Source: an uncultured Lachnospiraceae bacterium (GTDB lineage Bacteria; Bacillota; Clostridia; Lachnospirales; Lachnospiraceae). Taken from it: a stretch of DNA of 64,000 nt. A program made the position numbers and the translations under genes. Location of the stretch: positions 1-64,000 of the forward strand of contig CAJTYM010000017.1 of the NCBI GenBank assembly GCA_910583835.1. The letters are read 5' to 3'. The notes beneath the pieces were generated by a model. It was not told where the DNA came from, made no database searches, and was given only the letters and a program-made list of their open reading frames with translations. This document shows, one piece after another, positions 26,952 to 36,267 of the stretch. How positions within the stretch are numbered: position 1 is the first letter of the stretch; every line of letters starts with the position of its first letter.

Positions 26952-28295
26952 ATGGATGATGGCGCGAGTCCTGCCATAGGGGTAGTAGTGTTTTTGGTGT
27001 TGACGATTGTAAATGGGCTGTTATATGGTTTTCTCACGGCTCTGGAAGAGATGGGTGAGAGCCAGATACAGAAGAGAGCGGAGGAAGGGAACAAACATGC
27101 TTCCTGGCTGCTGGCGGTAAAAGATGACCCTTATAGGGTCAGGCATGCGATACAGATTATGACGGCATTTGTCAGCAGTATCTTTGGAATTTATCTGATA
27201 CGTCTGCTGGGGAATGCGTTGGTCGCAAGTTTTCTGGAAAAAGGGTCGGCAGTTTCCCTGAGGATTCTGTGTTATGCGATAGCCGCCGTGCTGGGTATAT
27301 TCCTGTTTGCCGTGCTGGGCATCATTGCCCCGCAGAAAATTGCGGCAAGGAAATCTGAGGCGTGGCTGTTTGCCGTGGCCGGTATCGTCCGCGCAATGGT
27401 CTGTGCCGTAAAACCGTATACTGTTCTTGCAGAGATAGTGTCCAATCTTGCCGTGCGCGTTGCAGGGGTAGACCCCCATGCCAGCTTTGATGACGTGACA
27501 GAGGAGGAGATAATCTCCATGGTCAACGAGGGGCATGAAAAAGGGGTGCTGCAGGAAAGCGAAGCGGAGATGATTCACAATATTTTTGAGTTTGACGATA
27601 AGGAAGCCAAGGATATTATGACACATCGCAAAAATGTTGCCGCCATAGATGGGAACATGCAGCTTAGTGAGGTACTGGAGTTTGTCTTAAATGGCAATAA
27701 TTCACGATTCCCGGTGTTCCGGGAAGATATCGACAACATCATAGGCATTATACATATGAAAGATGTGATGATTGAGAGCCGCAAGGAAGAATACCTCAAC
27801 TGGCGGGTGCAGGACATCCCGGGGCTTGTGCGGGAGGCGATGTTTATCCCTGAGACGAGGAACATCAATGATTTATTTAAGATGATGCAGTCCCAGAAAA
27901 ACCATATGGTTATCGTGGTGGATGAATATGGGCAGACGGCCGGAATCGTGGCAATGGAAGATATTCTGGAAGAAATTGTGGGCAATATCTTTGATGAGTA
28001 CGATGAGGAGGAGACTGTAATTGTCCATCAGGAGGACGGTAGCTATCTCATGAGTGGGATGGCGTCTTTTGATGAGGTGTGCGAGCTTCTGCAGATTTCC
28101 ATGGAGGAACAGGATTTTGAGACCTTAAACGGATTTCTGATTTCCCTGATTGGGAAGATTCCTGCGGACCATGAGCGGTTCCAGCTGGAATATCAGGGCT
28201 GGAATTTCCAGGTATCAGCCGTAAGGGATAAAATGATTCATACCGTGAGGGTAACGAAGATTCCAGAGCAAGAAAAAGAGGACGATAACGAATAA
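26952..28295 (+). CDS. CNNM/CorC-type membrane protein with CBS domains
   Basis: The protein is about 447 residues. The N-terminal DUF21/CNNM membrane domain has four helices (about 5-180). A pair of CBS domains follows (about 200-330; NGNNSRFPVFREDIDNIIGIIHMKDV), with the pattern MEDILEEIVGNIFDEYDEEE and a C-terminal CorC_HlyC domain. The family is linked to Mg2+ or Co2+ extrusion. ATG at 26952 follows AAGGAG; an in-frame ATG at 26868 gives a non-hydrophobic extension without a site. The gene lies 87 bp after mazF. Confidence 0.93.
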   Translation: MDDGASPAIGVVVFLVLTIVNGLLYGFLTALEEMGESQIQKRAEEGNKHASWLLAVKDDPYRVRHAIQIMTAFVSSIFGIYLIRLLGNALVASFLEKGSAVSLRILCYAIAAVLGIFLFAVLGIIAPQKIAARKSEAWLFAVAGIVRAMVCAVKPYTVLAEIVSNLAVRVAGVDPHASFDDVTEEEIISMVNEGHEKGVLQESEAEMIHNIFEFDDKEAKDIMTHRKNVAAIDGNMQLSEVLEFVLNGNNSRFPVFREDIDNIIGIIHMKDVMIESRKEEYLNWRVQDIPGLVREAMFIPETRNINDLFKMMQSQKNHMVIVVDEYGQTAGIVAMEDILEEIVGNIFDEYDEEETVIVHQEDGSYLMSGMASFDEVCELLQISMEEQDFETLNGFLISLIGKIPADHERFQLEYQGWNFQVSAVRDKMIHTVRVTKIPEQEKEDDNE

Positions 28296-28352
28296 CTGCC
28301 GGTAAATGAACGGCAGCGAAGGATGAAACAAGAAGAGAAAAGAGGAGAACAA

Positions 28353-29081
28353 ATGTCAGGACATTCTAAATTTGCAAATATTAAACATAAAAAAGAGAAA
28401 AACGATGCGGCAAAGGGCAAGATTTTTACGATAATCGGCAGGGAAATTGCCGTTGCCGTCAAGGAGGGCGGTCCAGACCCGGCAAATAACAGCAGGCTGC
28501 GCGACGTGATTGCCAAGGCAAAGGCCAACAATATGCCCAATGATACGATTGACCGCGGTATCAAGAAAGCTGCCGGGGATGCCAGTTCCGTTAATTATGA
28601 GTTCGTATCTTATGAGGGCTATGGTCCAAATGGGACGGCAATCATTGTTGATGCGCTGACCGATAATAAGAACCGGACGGCTGCTAATGTTCGCAGCGCA
28701 TTTACCAAGGGATATGGCAATGTGGGGACTCCGGGCTGCGTGTCCTACATGTTTGACAAGAAAGGTCAGATTATCATTGACAAAGAAGAGTGCGGGATGG
28801 ATGCGGATGATTTGATGATGACTGCGCTTGATGCGGGGGCAGAGGACTTCAGCGAGGAGGAAGACAGCTACGAGGTGATTACCGATCCGGATGATTTCAG
28901 CGCTGTCCGTGAGAAGTTAGAGGAGGCTGGCATTGCCATGGCGTCTGCGGAGGTGACGATGATTCCCCAGACCTGGGTAGAGCTGACCGATGAGACTGCC
29001 ATCAAGAACCTGCAGAAGACGCTGGACCTTTTAGACGAGGATGACGACGTGCAGGCGGTATACCATAATTGGGATGAATAA
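28353..29081 (+). CDS. YebC/TACO1-family protein
   Basis: The 242-residue protein begins MSGHSKFANIKHKKEKNDAAKGKIF, the near-invariant N-terminus of this family. It has the three-domain layout with YEGYGPNGTAIIVDALTDNKNRTAANVRSAF in domain 2. Members act as DNA-binding regulators or as translation factors relieving ribosome stalling at polyproline; reading alone does not separate these. The ATG at 28353 follows GAGGAG. An upstream in-frame ATG at 28323 is rejected because the family always starts at MSGHS or MAGHS. Confidence 0.95.
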   Translation: MSGHSKFANIKHKKEKNDAAKGKIFTIIGREIAVAVKEGGPDPANNSRLRDVIAKAKANNMPNDTIDRGIKKAAGDASSVNYEFVSYEGYGPNGTAIIVDALTDNKNRTAANVRSAFTKGYGNVGTPGCVSYMFDKKGQIIIDKEECGMDADDLMMTALDAGAEDFSEEEDSYEVITDPDDFSAVREKLEEAGIAMASAEVTMIPQTWVELTDETAIKNLQKTLDLLDEDDDVQAVYHNWDE

Positions 29082-29162
29082 AGGATTGCATCTGGAAAAC
29101 ATGTTTTCCAGATGCAATCCTTATGCAATTGTCACCTGTCACATTTTGTGACAGGTGCTTTT
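29081..29162 (+). terminator. Tandem terminator hairpins after the YebC gene
   Basis: The first stem (29081-29122) has 19-bp arms beginning AAGGATTGCATCTGGAAAAC. The second (29133-29157) is CACCTGTCAC with GTGACAGGTG and is followed by CTTTT. Confidence 0.8.
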
Positions 29163-29232
29163 GGCAAAGAATTACTAAATCTATGAACAGTAACGTTATA
29201 CAAAATACTTATCTCAAAATCTAAATTTTCTG

Positions 29233-29287
29233 TTGATTTCTTACTACTTTTCAGTTTATAATTATATCAATATGTGGAAATTCCACA
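29233..29287 (+). promoter_or_regulatory. Candidate promoter and operator for the GH59-like gene
   Basis: TTGATT (29233-29238) and TATAAT (29257-29262) are 18 bp apart. The palindrome TGTGGAA-A-TTCCACA (29273-29287) lies just downstream of the -10 box, near the likely transcription start, a common repressor position. The regulator is unknown. Apart from this, 29163-29344 holds nothing I recognise. Confidence 0.45.
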
Positions 29288-29344
29288 AAAGGTATGCAAC
29301 GATTGGATGCCACAAAATTATTTTAAACCGGGAGGGATGCTTTT

Positions 29345-32300
29345 ATGAGAATCAAAGGAAAGAAAATTCTAAGCCTTGCCCTGGCGGCGGTTATGACAGC
29401 CTCGTTCCCTGTGATGGATACAGTCCATGCACAGGAACCCAATGAGGCGGCAGAATTGGCAATGGGAGCAAAAGTTGCCAAACCGACATTGCCAAACGGC
29501 TTCGGCAATCCGCTGGAAGACAATGGCGGAGTTACAGTGGCAGAACTGGCAGCGGCGGTGCAGATGGCAGGTTTTGGCACGGCGATTGACGTTACCACCC
29601 AATGGAATAATCAGAACAAAGGGCATGCTTCCATCAACAATGCTCCGAGCCTGTTTGCCACAACGGCTTTCACGGTACTGCTGGATGTGCGGCAGGACAG
29701 CCCCACAGAGAAAAACATTGAAGATAAGTGTGCCGCTTTGACTATCGGCAAAGAGGAGAACAATATCCACCTGCTGACGTATTCCGGCAAACTTGGCTAT
29801 GGGGAATCCAAGACAGGGGGAGGAGCGAGCGCCAATATGGCAGAACTGATAGGTGTGCAGAAAGATGCCTGGAATGCCGTTGCCATGACGTATGAGGAGA
29901 AAGATGGCGCGAATGGGCATGTCATTGTCTATGTCAATGGACAGAAAGCCGCTGAGGTTGCGGATATTGGCTTCAAGCTCAGTACCATGAGCGATTTGAC
30001 GGCAACCTTGGCCCGCAGCTTTTCCACCAATTATTTGCAGTTAGGGCGGTATGACAACCTTGTGGTAGGCAATTCCGTGCTGGATGAAGCTACGGCAAAG
30101 GCGGAGACAGCTTACCGCAAGCAGCAGAAGGACGATGTCCCGGATTATCAGGTTTCTATCAAGGGAAGCGATGTTGAGGCCGCAGCGAGGAATATCAATG
30201 GGCTGACCTACAAAGGGTTCGGTATGCTTAACGGCAACAGCACCAGCAACCTGCTCTTGGATTACAAATATGAGAATCCAGAGAAATATGAGGAGATGAT
30301 GCAGTATCTGTTTGGCGGGGATTATCCCCTGTTTACCCATATCAAGATGGAGATGGGCAATGACGGTAACAATTCCACCGGAGCAGAAGCCTGCACGATG
30401 CGCTATGAAAATGAGGAGGCGGATGCTTCACGGTCACCTGGGTTTGTAATGGCGGCAGATGCCAAGAAAATCAATCCCGATGTCAAAGTCAGCATCCTGC
30501 GCTGGGAGATGCCTAAGTGGGTGGCAGACAAGACTTGGTCAAGCACTGGCGGCGGTTATGAAGCTGCATATAAATGGTACAAGGAAACGGTATTTGATGC
30601 TTATGAGAAGTACCATTATATGGTTGACTTTATCAACCCCGATAAGAATGAGACTGGCAACCCGGATACCTCCTTTATCAAGTGGTTCTCCAACCGCATC
30701 AAGGGGGAGACGGAGTTTCCTGACTACATAGATGATGAAGCGCAGGCAGCATATAAGAATATCCGCATCATTGCCTCCGATGAGAACAAGGGGCTTAAGA
30801 TTGTGCCGGCTATGCGCAGCGACAGTGATTTGTACAATGCCGTTGATATCATCGGTTTCCATTACCGCACCAATGCCACGGATGATTACGTGACGATGGC
30901 GGACGTGGATGACAAGGAAGTATGGTACAGTGAAGGATGTGCAACCTTTGGCTATACGGAACTGCAGGAGAATAAGAAGATTGAATATGGTGCTGATTCC
31001 ATTGGCGGATATCAGAGCCCGCTGGCATTGATGGACAGTTTCATCACGGCATTTGCTTCTTCCCGCCGTACCCATTATATGTTCCAGCCGGCAATTGGCT
31101 CGTTCTATGAGGGAATCCAGTATGGGCATAAGGAACTTCTGAGTGCAAGAGATCCATGGAGCGGCTATATCCACTATGACCCCGCTCTTTACATGTTGGA
31201 GCATTTTGCCAAATTTGCCAAGATGGGCTGGGAGGACAGCGAACCTGACACCAACGATATCTGGCGGGCAATCCCGGCGGCCACTTCACCGGCTTTCGCA
31301 GGTTCCGATAATGAACATGCCACGGCAGGAATCAATGGAAACGCTGGTTTTATGACGCTTGCTTCTCCTGATAAGAAGAATTTTTCGGTGGTGATTGTAA
31401 ATAATACACAGAATGAGAAGTCTTTCCATATATCTGCGCAGGATATGGAGGTAACTGCGGAAAAGTTAAATCTCTGGGTTACGGAGACCGACAAGTATCT
31501 GCAGGATAAAGGAACGATAGATAAGGAAGCAGATGGCTGGACACTGACGGTCCCGGCATACAGCGTATCTACAGCAACTACTTTGGCTACAAAGCCGGAA
31601 CGTGCGCCCAAGGACGATATCCACAATGAGGACCGCACCGTATTGGATACCGATGCGGCAGGGAAGACAAATGGCGTGATCACAGACAACGTATTATATG
31701 CCGATGATTTTGAATATAAAGAAGAACCTGCCAATTATCTGGCAGAACGTGGAAATGAGCCGCGCTATATGCTGGATGCCCATGGGGCCTGGGTAGTAGA
31801 AAACGGCAGACTGAAGCAGGAATTGGCAAATGGCGTTGCGCAGTGGAACGGCGGAGACCCTTCTACGATTGTCGGAGATTTCCGCTGGATGGATTATGTT
31901 ACATCCGTCGATGTGCAGATTCCCAATGCTTCTGAGAGCGTGTGGGCACGTCTTACCGTGCGCGCCCAGACCGGCATGAACTGGAACAACAGCGGTTATA
32001 CGCTGGAACTGAACGGAAAAGGGACCTGGAAACTGTACCGCATCGGCAACATAGTGGCTGAAGGGAAGGTCGAGGCCAATGCGGAGGGCAAATATAATAT
32101 GCAGGTTGCTGCGTTCGGAGATACCGTCAAAGTGATTGTGGACAACAATACAGTTGCCATGTACAAGGACACTATGCCCATGCTTTCCGGACGTGTGAAA
32201 TTAAGTTCCACCTGGAACCGCATATACTATGACAACCTTCTGGTGGAGGCGATTGACGGCGGTATTCCCTATGCGCTGAGCATGGTGGATGGGCAGGACG

Positions 32301-34252
32301 ACTGCGTTGCTTATGAAGGTGAATGGAAAATAGAGAATCCTGGCAGCGGAAGCGCCGATAATTGGTATCGTACGATGTCTGTCACCAGCGCGGCGAATGC
32401 TTCTTTCAGCTTCCCGGTTAAGGGCAGCGGATTCTCAATCCTTGGCACGAACGATGGCACGGCAAAACTTGATATTTATGTGGACGGCGTGAGAGTGGCG
32501 GAAAACGCAGCGACCCATGCAGCGCCTGCCCGCGGAGAGGTTTACAGCCTGGCGGATTTGCCGAATGGAGACCACGAAATCAAAGTGGTTGTGAAGTCAG
32601 GGAAGCTGCAGATTGATGCCTTGTATGCGCTGGCAGAGCGCCGCAAAGCAGGCAGTAATGTGGTAGTCTCTGTACAGACTGAGATTCCTTCCGTACCCGC
32701 ATTGCTCACGGGAGAGGTAAGCAATGTTGTGAAAAATCTGCCGAAACAGGTAGACGTCAGGACCGCCACTGGCGAGGTTGTCAAGAAAGATGTGATATGG
32801 AATGTCATGGAATCACAGTTTTCAGGGACAGAGTTTATGTCCTCAAGCATCACCGGCACGGTGTGGGGAGGCATGACCCCTCTGGGAGAGCCGCTGACCG
32901 TCACTGTGCCTGTTGCTCAGGCAATCCCCTCCGGTACGATGTATTTTATCGACTGTGTGGATGCGGATCATTCCAAAGTTTCTACCACTGAGCCTTACGA
33001 GGAAATCAAGTCTAAGGTTGGAGCAACGCTGCTCAACCAGGTTTATGACCAGAAAAAGACGGACAGCAACACCTGGGGACTGGTGGATGATGCCCAGACC
33101 AAGGGATACGATGCTACGACCGATATGATGGCTACCGGAATTTATGCGAATGAAAATGCGGTAGGGGAGACTCTGTCCTATGCATTTACACTGCCTGCAG
33201 GAACCTACAAAGTGATTTCCGGCCATCGGGAATGGTGGGGCAATGGGCGAGATATAGCGGCAACCATCAATTTTGCTGGCAAGTCCCAGGCGGCAGGAAC
33301 ATTTAATTTAGGCGGCAATAGTGATTATGTCAACCGCGCAGCATTTACCTTGGATAGTGAACAGCTTGTGACTTATACCTTAACAGCCCAAAACAAGGAG
33401 GCACCGGTTATCAGCTGGCTGGCAGTGGTCAAAGAGAATGCAGATTCACATAAGCATGACTATGCCCATGTAACGGATAACGGCGATGGCACGCATATGA
33501 AGATATGTAAAGACGGCGATGATGTGCAGAATGAAGCGCATTCCCTTGATTACAAGGATAGCGGGAACGGCAAACATGCCGTAACCTGTAAAGTCTGCAG
33601 CTATAGCACGGTCGAAGACCATGCTTACAGCAATAATGTCTGCACAAAATGTAAGGCAGTGAAAGCCGGTTCACAAGTAACGGTAACAGCGCCCTCCGCC
33701 CCGGTATTATCCAGTCTCACCAATGAGAGCAAGGGTGTAAAGGTAAGCTGGAAGAAAGTTTCCGATGCTTCTGGTTATCATATTTACCGCAAGACAGGAA
33801 ACGGCAAATTCCAGAAAGTCAAAACCATAGACAAAGCTGCCACGACTTCCTGGACAGACAGCGGCGTCAAGGGCAAGAACGGTACGACATACCAGTATCA
33901 GGTATACGCTTATAAGGGAAATCTGGAGAGCAAGGCTTCCGGCGCAAAGACCATTATCCGCCTGACGGCCAACAAACTGACCAGCGTGAAGAATGTGAAA
34001 GGCAAGAAGCTGCAGGTGAAATGGTCCAAGAATAAAAAATCCGGCGGATACGAAGTGCAGTATTCCACCAGCAAGAAATTTAAGGGGGCAAAGGCAAAGA
34101 AAATTGCCGGAGCTAAGAAAGTGACGAAGACATTTTCCGGCTTGAAGAAAGGCAAGACGTATTATGTCCGTGTCAGATGTTACAAGACGTCTGGCAAGAC
34201 AAAATATGTTTCTTGCTGGAGCACAAGCAAGAAAATCAAAATTAAAAAATAA
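29345..34252 (+). CDS. Very large secreted glycoside hydrolase, GH59-like
   Basis: The 1635-residue secreted protein has a signal peptide (1-29, VHAQ). A LamG-like region spans about 65-250. The catalytic region (about 275-640) resembles galactocerebrosidase (GH59): HIKMEMGNDGNNSTGAEAC, a candidate acid/base in NE (E436) and a candidate nucleophile in VWYSEG (E530). It continues with two lectin/beta-sandwich regions (about 770-1070), an Ig-like region, another carbohydrate-binding-like domain (about 1195-1360), Cys/His segments with CxxC, and two fibronectin-III-like modules ending in a Lys-rich tail. A beta-galactoside in host or plant glycans is the likely target, by inference. ATG follows GGGAGGG. 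Confidence 0.82.
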   Translation: MRIKGKKILSLALAAVMTASFPVMDTVHAQEPNEAAELAMGAKVAKPTLPNGFGNPLEDNGGVTVAELAAAVQMAGFGTAIDVTTQWNNQNKGHASINNAPSLFATTAFTVLLDVRQDSPTEKNIEDKCAALTIGKEENNIHLLTYSGKLGYGESKTGGGASANMAELIGVQKDAWNAVAMTYEEKDGANGHVIVYVNGQKAAEVADIGFKLSTMSDLTATLARSFSTNYLQLGRYDNLVVGNSVLDEATAKAETAYRKQQKDDVPDYQVSIKGSDVEAAARNINGLTYKGFGMLNGNSTSNLLLDYKYENPEKYEEMMQYLFGGDYPLFTHIKMEMGNDGNNSTGAEACTMRYENEEADASRSPGFVMAADAKKINPDVKVSILRWEMPKWVADKTWSSTGGGYEAAYKWYKETVFDAYEKYHYMVDFINPDKNETGNPDTSFIKWFSNRIKGETEFPDYIDDEAQAAYKNIRIIASDENKGLKIVPAMRSDSDLYNAVDIIGFHYRTNATDDYVTMADVDDKEVWYSEGCATFGYTELQENKKIEYGADSIGGYQSPLALMDSFITAFASSRRTHYMFQPAIGSFYEGIQYGHKELLSARDPWSGYIHYDPALYMLEHFAKFAKMGWEDSEPDTNDIWRAIPAATSPAFAGSDNEHATAGINGNAGFMTLASPDKKNFSVVIVNNTQNEKSFHISAQDMEVTAEKLNLWVTETDKYLQDKGTIDKEADGWTLTVPAYSVSTATTLATKPERAPKDDIHNEDRTVLDTDAAGKTNGVITDNVLYADDFEYKEEPANYLAERGNEPRYMLDAHGAWVVENGRLKQELANGVAQWNGGDPSTIVGDFRWMDYVTSVDVQIPNASESVWARLTVRAQTGMNWNNSGYTLELNGKGTWKLYRIGNIVAEGKVEANAEGKYNMQVAAFGDTVKVIVDNNTVAMYKDTMPMLSGRVKLSSTWNRIYYDNLLVEAIDGGIPYALSMVDGQDDCVAYEGEWKIENPGSGSADNWYRTMSVTSAANASFSFPVKGSGFSILGTNDGTAKLDIYVDGVRVAENAATHAAPARGEVYSLADLPNGDHEIKVVVKSGKLQIDALYALAERRKAGSNVVVSVQTEIPSVPALLTGEVSNVVKNLPKQVDVRTATGEVVKKDVIWNVMESQFSGTEFMSSSITGTVWGGMTPLGEPLTVTVPVAQAIPSGTMYFIDCVDADHSKVSTTEPYEEIKSKVGATLLNQVYDQKKTDSNTWGLVDDAQTKGYDATTDMMATGIYANENAVGETLSYAFTLPAGTYKVISGHREWWGNGRDIAATINFAGKSQAAGTFNLGGNSDYVNRAAFTLDSEQLVTYTLTAQNKEAPVISWLAVVKENADSHKHDYAHVTDNGDGTHMKICKDGDDVQNEAHSLDYKDSGNGKHAVTCKVCSYSTVEDHAYSNNVCTKCKAVKAGSQVTVTAPSAPVLSSLTNESKGVKVSWKKVSDASGYHIYRKTGNGKFQKVKTIDKAATTSWTDSGVKGKNGTTYQYQVYAYKGNLESKASGAKTIIRLTANKLTSVKNVKGKKLQVKWSKNKKSGGYEVQYSTSKKFKGAKAKKIAGAKKVTKTFSGLKKGKTYYVRVRCYKTSGKTKYVSCWSTSKKIKIKK

Positions 34253-34258
34253 AGGCCG

Positions 34259-34286
34259 GGAGGCTGCCAGATGGCAGCCTCCTTTG
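34259..34286 (+). terminator. Hairpin after the GH59-like gene
   Basis: GGAGGCTGCC (34259-34268) pairs with GGCAGCCTCC (34273-34282), followed by a short T stretch. It may partly limit transcription into the GH5 gene 23 bp further on. Confidence 0.6.
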
Positions 34287-34308
34287 AGCGCAAAAGGAGG
34301 GAAAACCA

Positions 34309-35355
34309 ATGAATGGCAACAGGTTTCATCTGTATAATAGTAATAAAATCAGCAAAAATCTTAGGCGCTGCCGCAGAATCAGCCGGATGTGCGTGATAGG
34401 GATAATGGCAATCTTGCTTGTGCTGGCATGGGACGCCGCGCCAGTGCAGGCGGCAAAACTGCCGGCGCTGAAAGTGAAAGGAACGCAGCTGGTGAATGCC
34501 AGAGGCAAGAAGGTACAGCTAAAAGGCGTGAGCACCCATGGGATGTCCTGGTATCCAGAGTATGTGAATCAGAAAGCGTTCACGCAAATGAAAAAGAAAT
34601 GGGGAATCAATGCCGTCAGGCTTGCCGTTTATACGTCAGAGTATAATGGATACTGCACCGGGGATGCGAGCAACCGCAAAGCGCTGGAAAAACGGATTGA
34701 CCAGGGCGTGCAGTATGCCACCAAGGCGGGGCTGTATGTTATCATAGACTGGCATATTCTGAGCGATGGGAATCCCAGGACTTATGAGAAGCAGGCAGCG
34801 GCTTTTTTCCGCAAGATGGCGTCCAAATATAAAAACCATACCAACGTGCTGTATGAAATCTGCAATGAGCCAAATGGAGGGACTTCCTGGGAAACTATCA
34901 GGACTTACGCCAAGAAAATCGTCAAGACAATCCGAGCGAAGGATAAGAAAGCAGTTATCATCATCGGAACCCCCACCTGGTCGCAGGACGTGGATATTGC
35001 GGCAGACAGCCCCCTGAAAGGGTATAAGAACCTGATGTACAGCCTTCACTTCTATGCCGGCACACATGGCGAATATTTGAGGGAAAAGGCACAGACAGCA
35101 TTGGACAAAGGACTGCCCTTGTTTGTATCGGAATTTGGCATATCGGAGGCTTCTGGCAATGGCGGCCTAGGTAAGGAAGAGGGCGGCAAATGGATGAAAT
35201 TCCTCAAGAAAAATAAAATAAGCTATATGGGCTGGAGCCTGTGCAACAAGGAGGAGAGCTCCGCCCTGATAAAACCTTCCTGCAAGAAGACTTCCGGCTG
35301 GAGCAGCAGAGACCTCACTCCCTGGGGGAAATGGCTGTTAAAACAATTTAAGTAA
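34309..35355 (+). CDS. Secreted GH5 endoglucanase-type glycosidase
   Basis: The 348-residue protein has an N-terminal signal anchor (about 25-48) and one GH5 catalytic domain. Family residues seen are DWH (H148), the acid/base E187 in ICNEP and the nucleophile E275 in VSEFG. YSLHFYAGTHG lies between them, and GWSLCNKEES near the end. The pattern fits GH5 subfamily 2-like cellulases acting on beta-1,4-glucans. There is no carbohydrate-binding module. It has its own AGGAGG site 57 bp downstream of the GH59-like gene, so the two may be co-expressed. Confidence 0.93.
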   Translation: MNGNRFHLYNSNKISKNLRRCRRISRMCVIGIMAILLVLAWDAAPVQAAKLPALKVKGTQLVNARGKKVQLKGVSTHGMSWYPEYVNQKAFTQMKKKWGINAVRLAVYTSEYNGYCTGDASNRKALEKRIDQGVQYATKAGLYVIIDWHILSDGNPRTYEKQAAAFFRKMASKYKNHTNVLYEICNEPNGGTSWETIRTYAKKIVKTIRAKDKKAVIIIGTPTWSQDVDIAADSPLKGYKNLMYSLHFYAGTHGEYLREKAQTALDKGLPLFVSEFGISEASGNGGLGKEEGGKWMKFLKKNKISYMGWSLCNKEESSALIKPSCKKTSGWSSRDLTPWGKWLLKQFK

Positions 35356-35360
35356 GGGTT

Positions 35361-36154
35361 GGAATTATGTAACAGTTTAGCTTTCTAATATTTTTCACAG
35401 TTTCCACAGCAGTTCTCTGCGCATATAATAGAAAAATATTTATGGGAATATTTATGGATTTGATGGATTTCCCATCCTCTGCCAAAAGGCAGGCATTTTA
35501 GGAATTTCGTGTATCCCTTGCTTCCAGGGGAGGGGCGGGATGTATTTCCCCAATGTCAACTGTCTGAGCGTTTTCCCTACTGCTTATACTACATCGCCAT
35601 AACGGAAATAGTTTTTCCTCACGGACAGCCCTTCTTGTTTTCCTAACAGCGGCAACAAGCACCTTCGATTAGGGTATGCCTCTGAAACTCGGGACTGCCA
35701 CATTGAATGGCTATTATATCAAATTATAAATTGTGGCAGTCCCTCAGACAGTTCACCCGGCATACCCATTTGTGCTTTTATGCCGCTGGTAAGGAAAACT
35801 TACGAAGGACTTCCTACCCCGGAAAAACCATTTCCGATGGCGATATTTTACAAGACAGTGGGAAAACGCGAGTTTTGAATTGGGGAAATTAATATCAGGA
35901 GGAAGGCAAATGCGAAGCATTTCTATTAATGCCTTCCGACGACATGGCAGGTGACGCTGTGCAACACCTGCCGTTACCTCTCCCTCCCTGGAACTAGGGA
36001 TACTAGAAATTCCGGTTTAGTCCGCCGTTGGCAGAGGAGAGGAAATCCGTTGAACTCAACAAAAATCCCATAAATATTTTCATTCATATTAGCGAAGAGA
36101 ACTGCTGTGGAAACTGTTATTGAAAAGTTAAAGGCTGAACTGTTACGGAATTTT
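35361..36154. mobile_element. 778-bp non-coding giant inverted-repeat element (MITE-like)
   Basis: The element (35369-36146) has ends GTAACAGTTTAGC and GGCTGAACTGTTAC. Almost its entire length is an imperfect inverted repeat folding around an apex near 35730, where GGGACTGCCACA (about 35692) pairs with TGTGGCAGTCCC. The outer arms 35369-35447 and 36066-36146 align over about 80 bp. Side hairpins occur in the right arm (about 35900-35975). The flanking 8-mers GGAATTAT (35361) and GGAATTTT (36147) match at 7 of 8 bases. There is no plausible ORF. It fills most of the GH5-metY gap. Confidence 0.8.
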
Positions 36155-36217
36155 TCCCTGACTGGGATTTTTTTCTAGCCATATAGCCGCACTTGTGCTA
36201 GAATTAGGGAAAGGGTG

Positions 36218-36240
36218 CAGGAATGTCCACGACATGCCTG
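36218..36240 (+). promoter_or_regulatory. Palindrome upstream of metY
   Basis: CAGGAATGTC-CAC-GACATGCCTG is an imperfect palindrome 28 bp before the metY start. It could be an operator or an mRNA hairpin. No SAM riboswitch or T-box core is recognisable between 36155 and 36267. Confidence 0.35.
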
Positions 36241-36267
36241 TAATATAATACATCAGGAGGAGACAAG

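Noticed and set aside
35707..35892. 61-codon open frame in the 778-bp element
   Set aside because: It lies across the apex and right arm of the inverted repeat, lacks a ribosome binding site, and its sequence is explained by the structure.
35369..36146. Group II intron or known giant RNA (ROOL, GOLLD, OLE) for the 778-bp element
   Set aside because: There is no reverse transcriptase frame, I cannot see a domain V-like stem, and the ends behave as transposon ends with near-duplicate flanks. A covariance search would be needed to reopen this.
36155..36267. SAM riboswitch or T-box upstream of metY
   Set aside because: None of the conserved core segments could be recognised; only a small palindrome is present.
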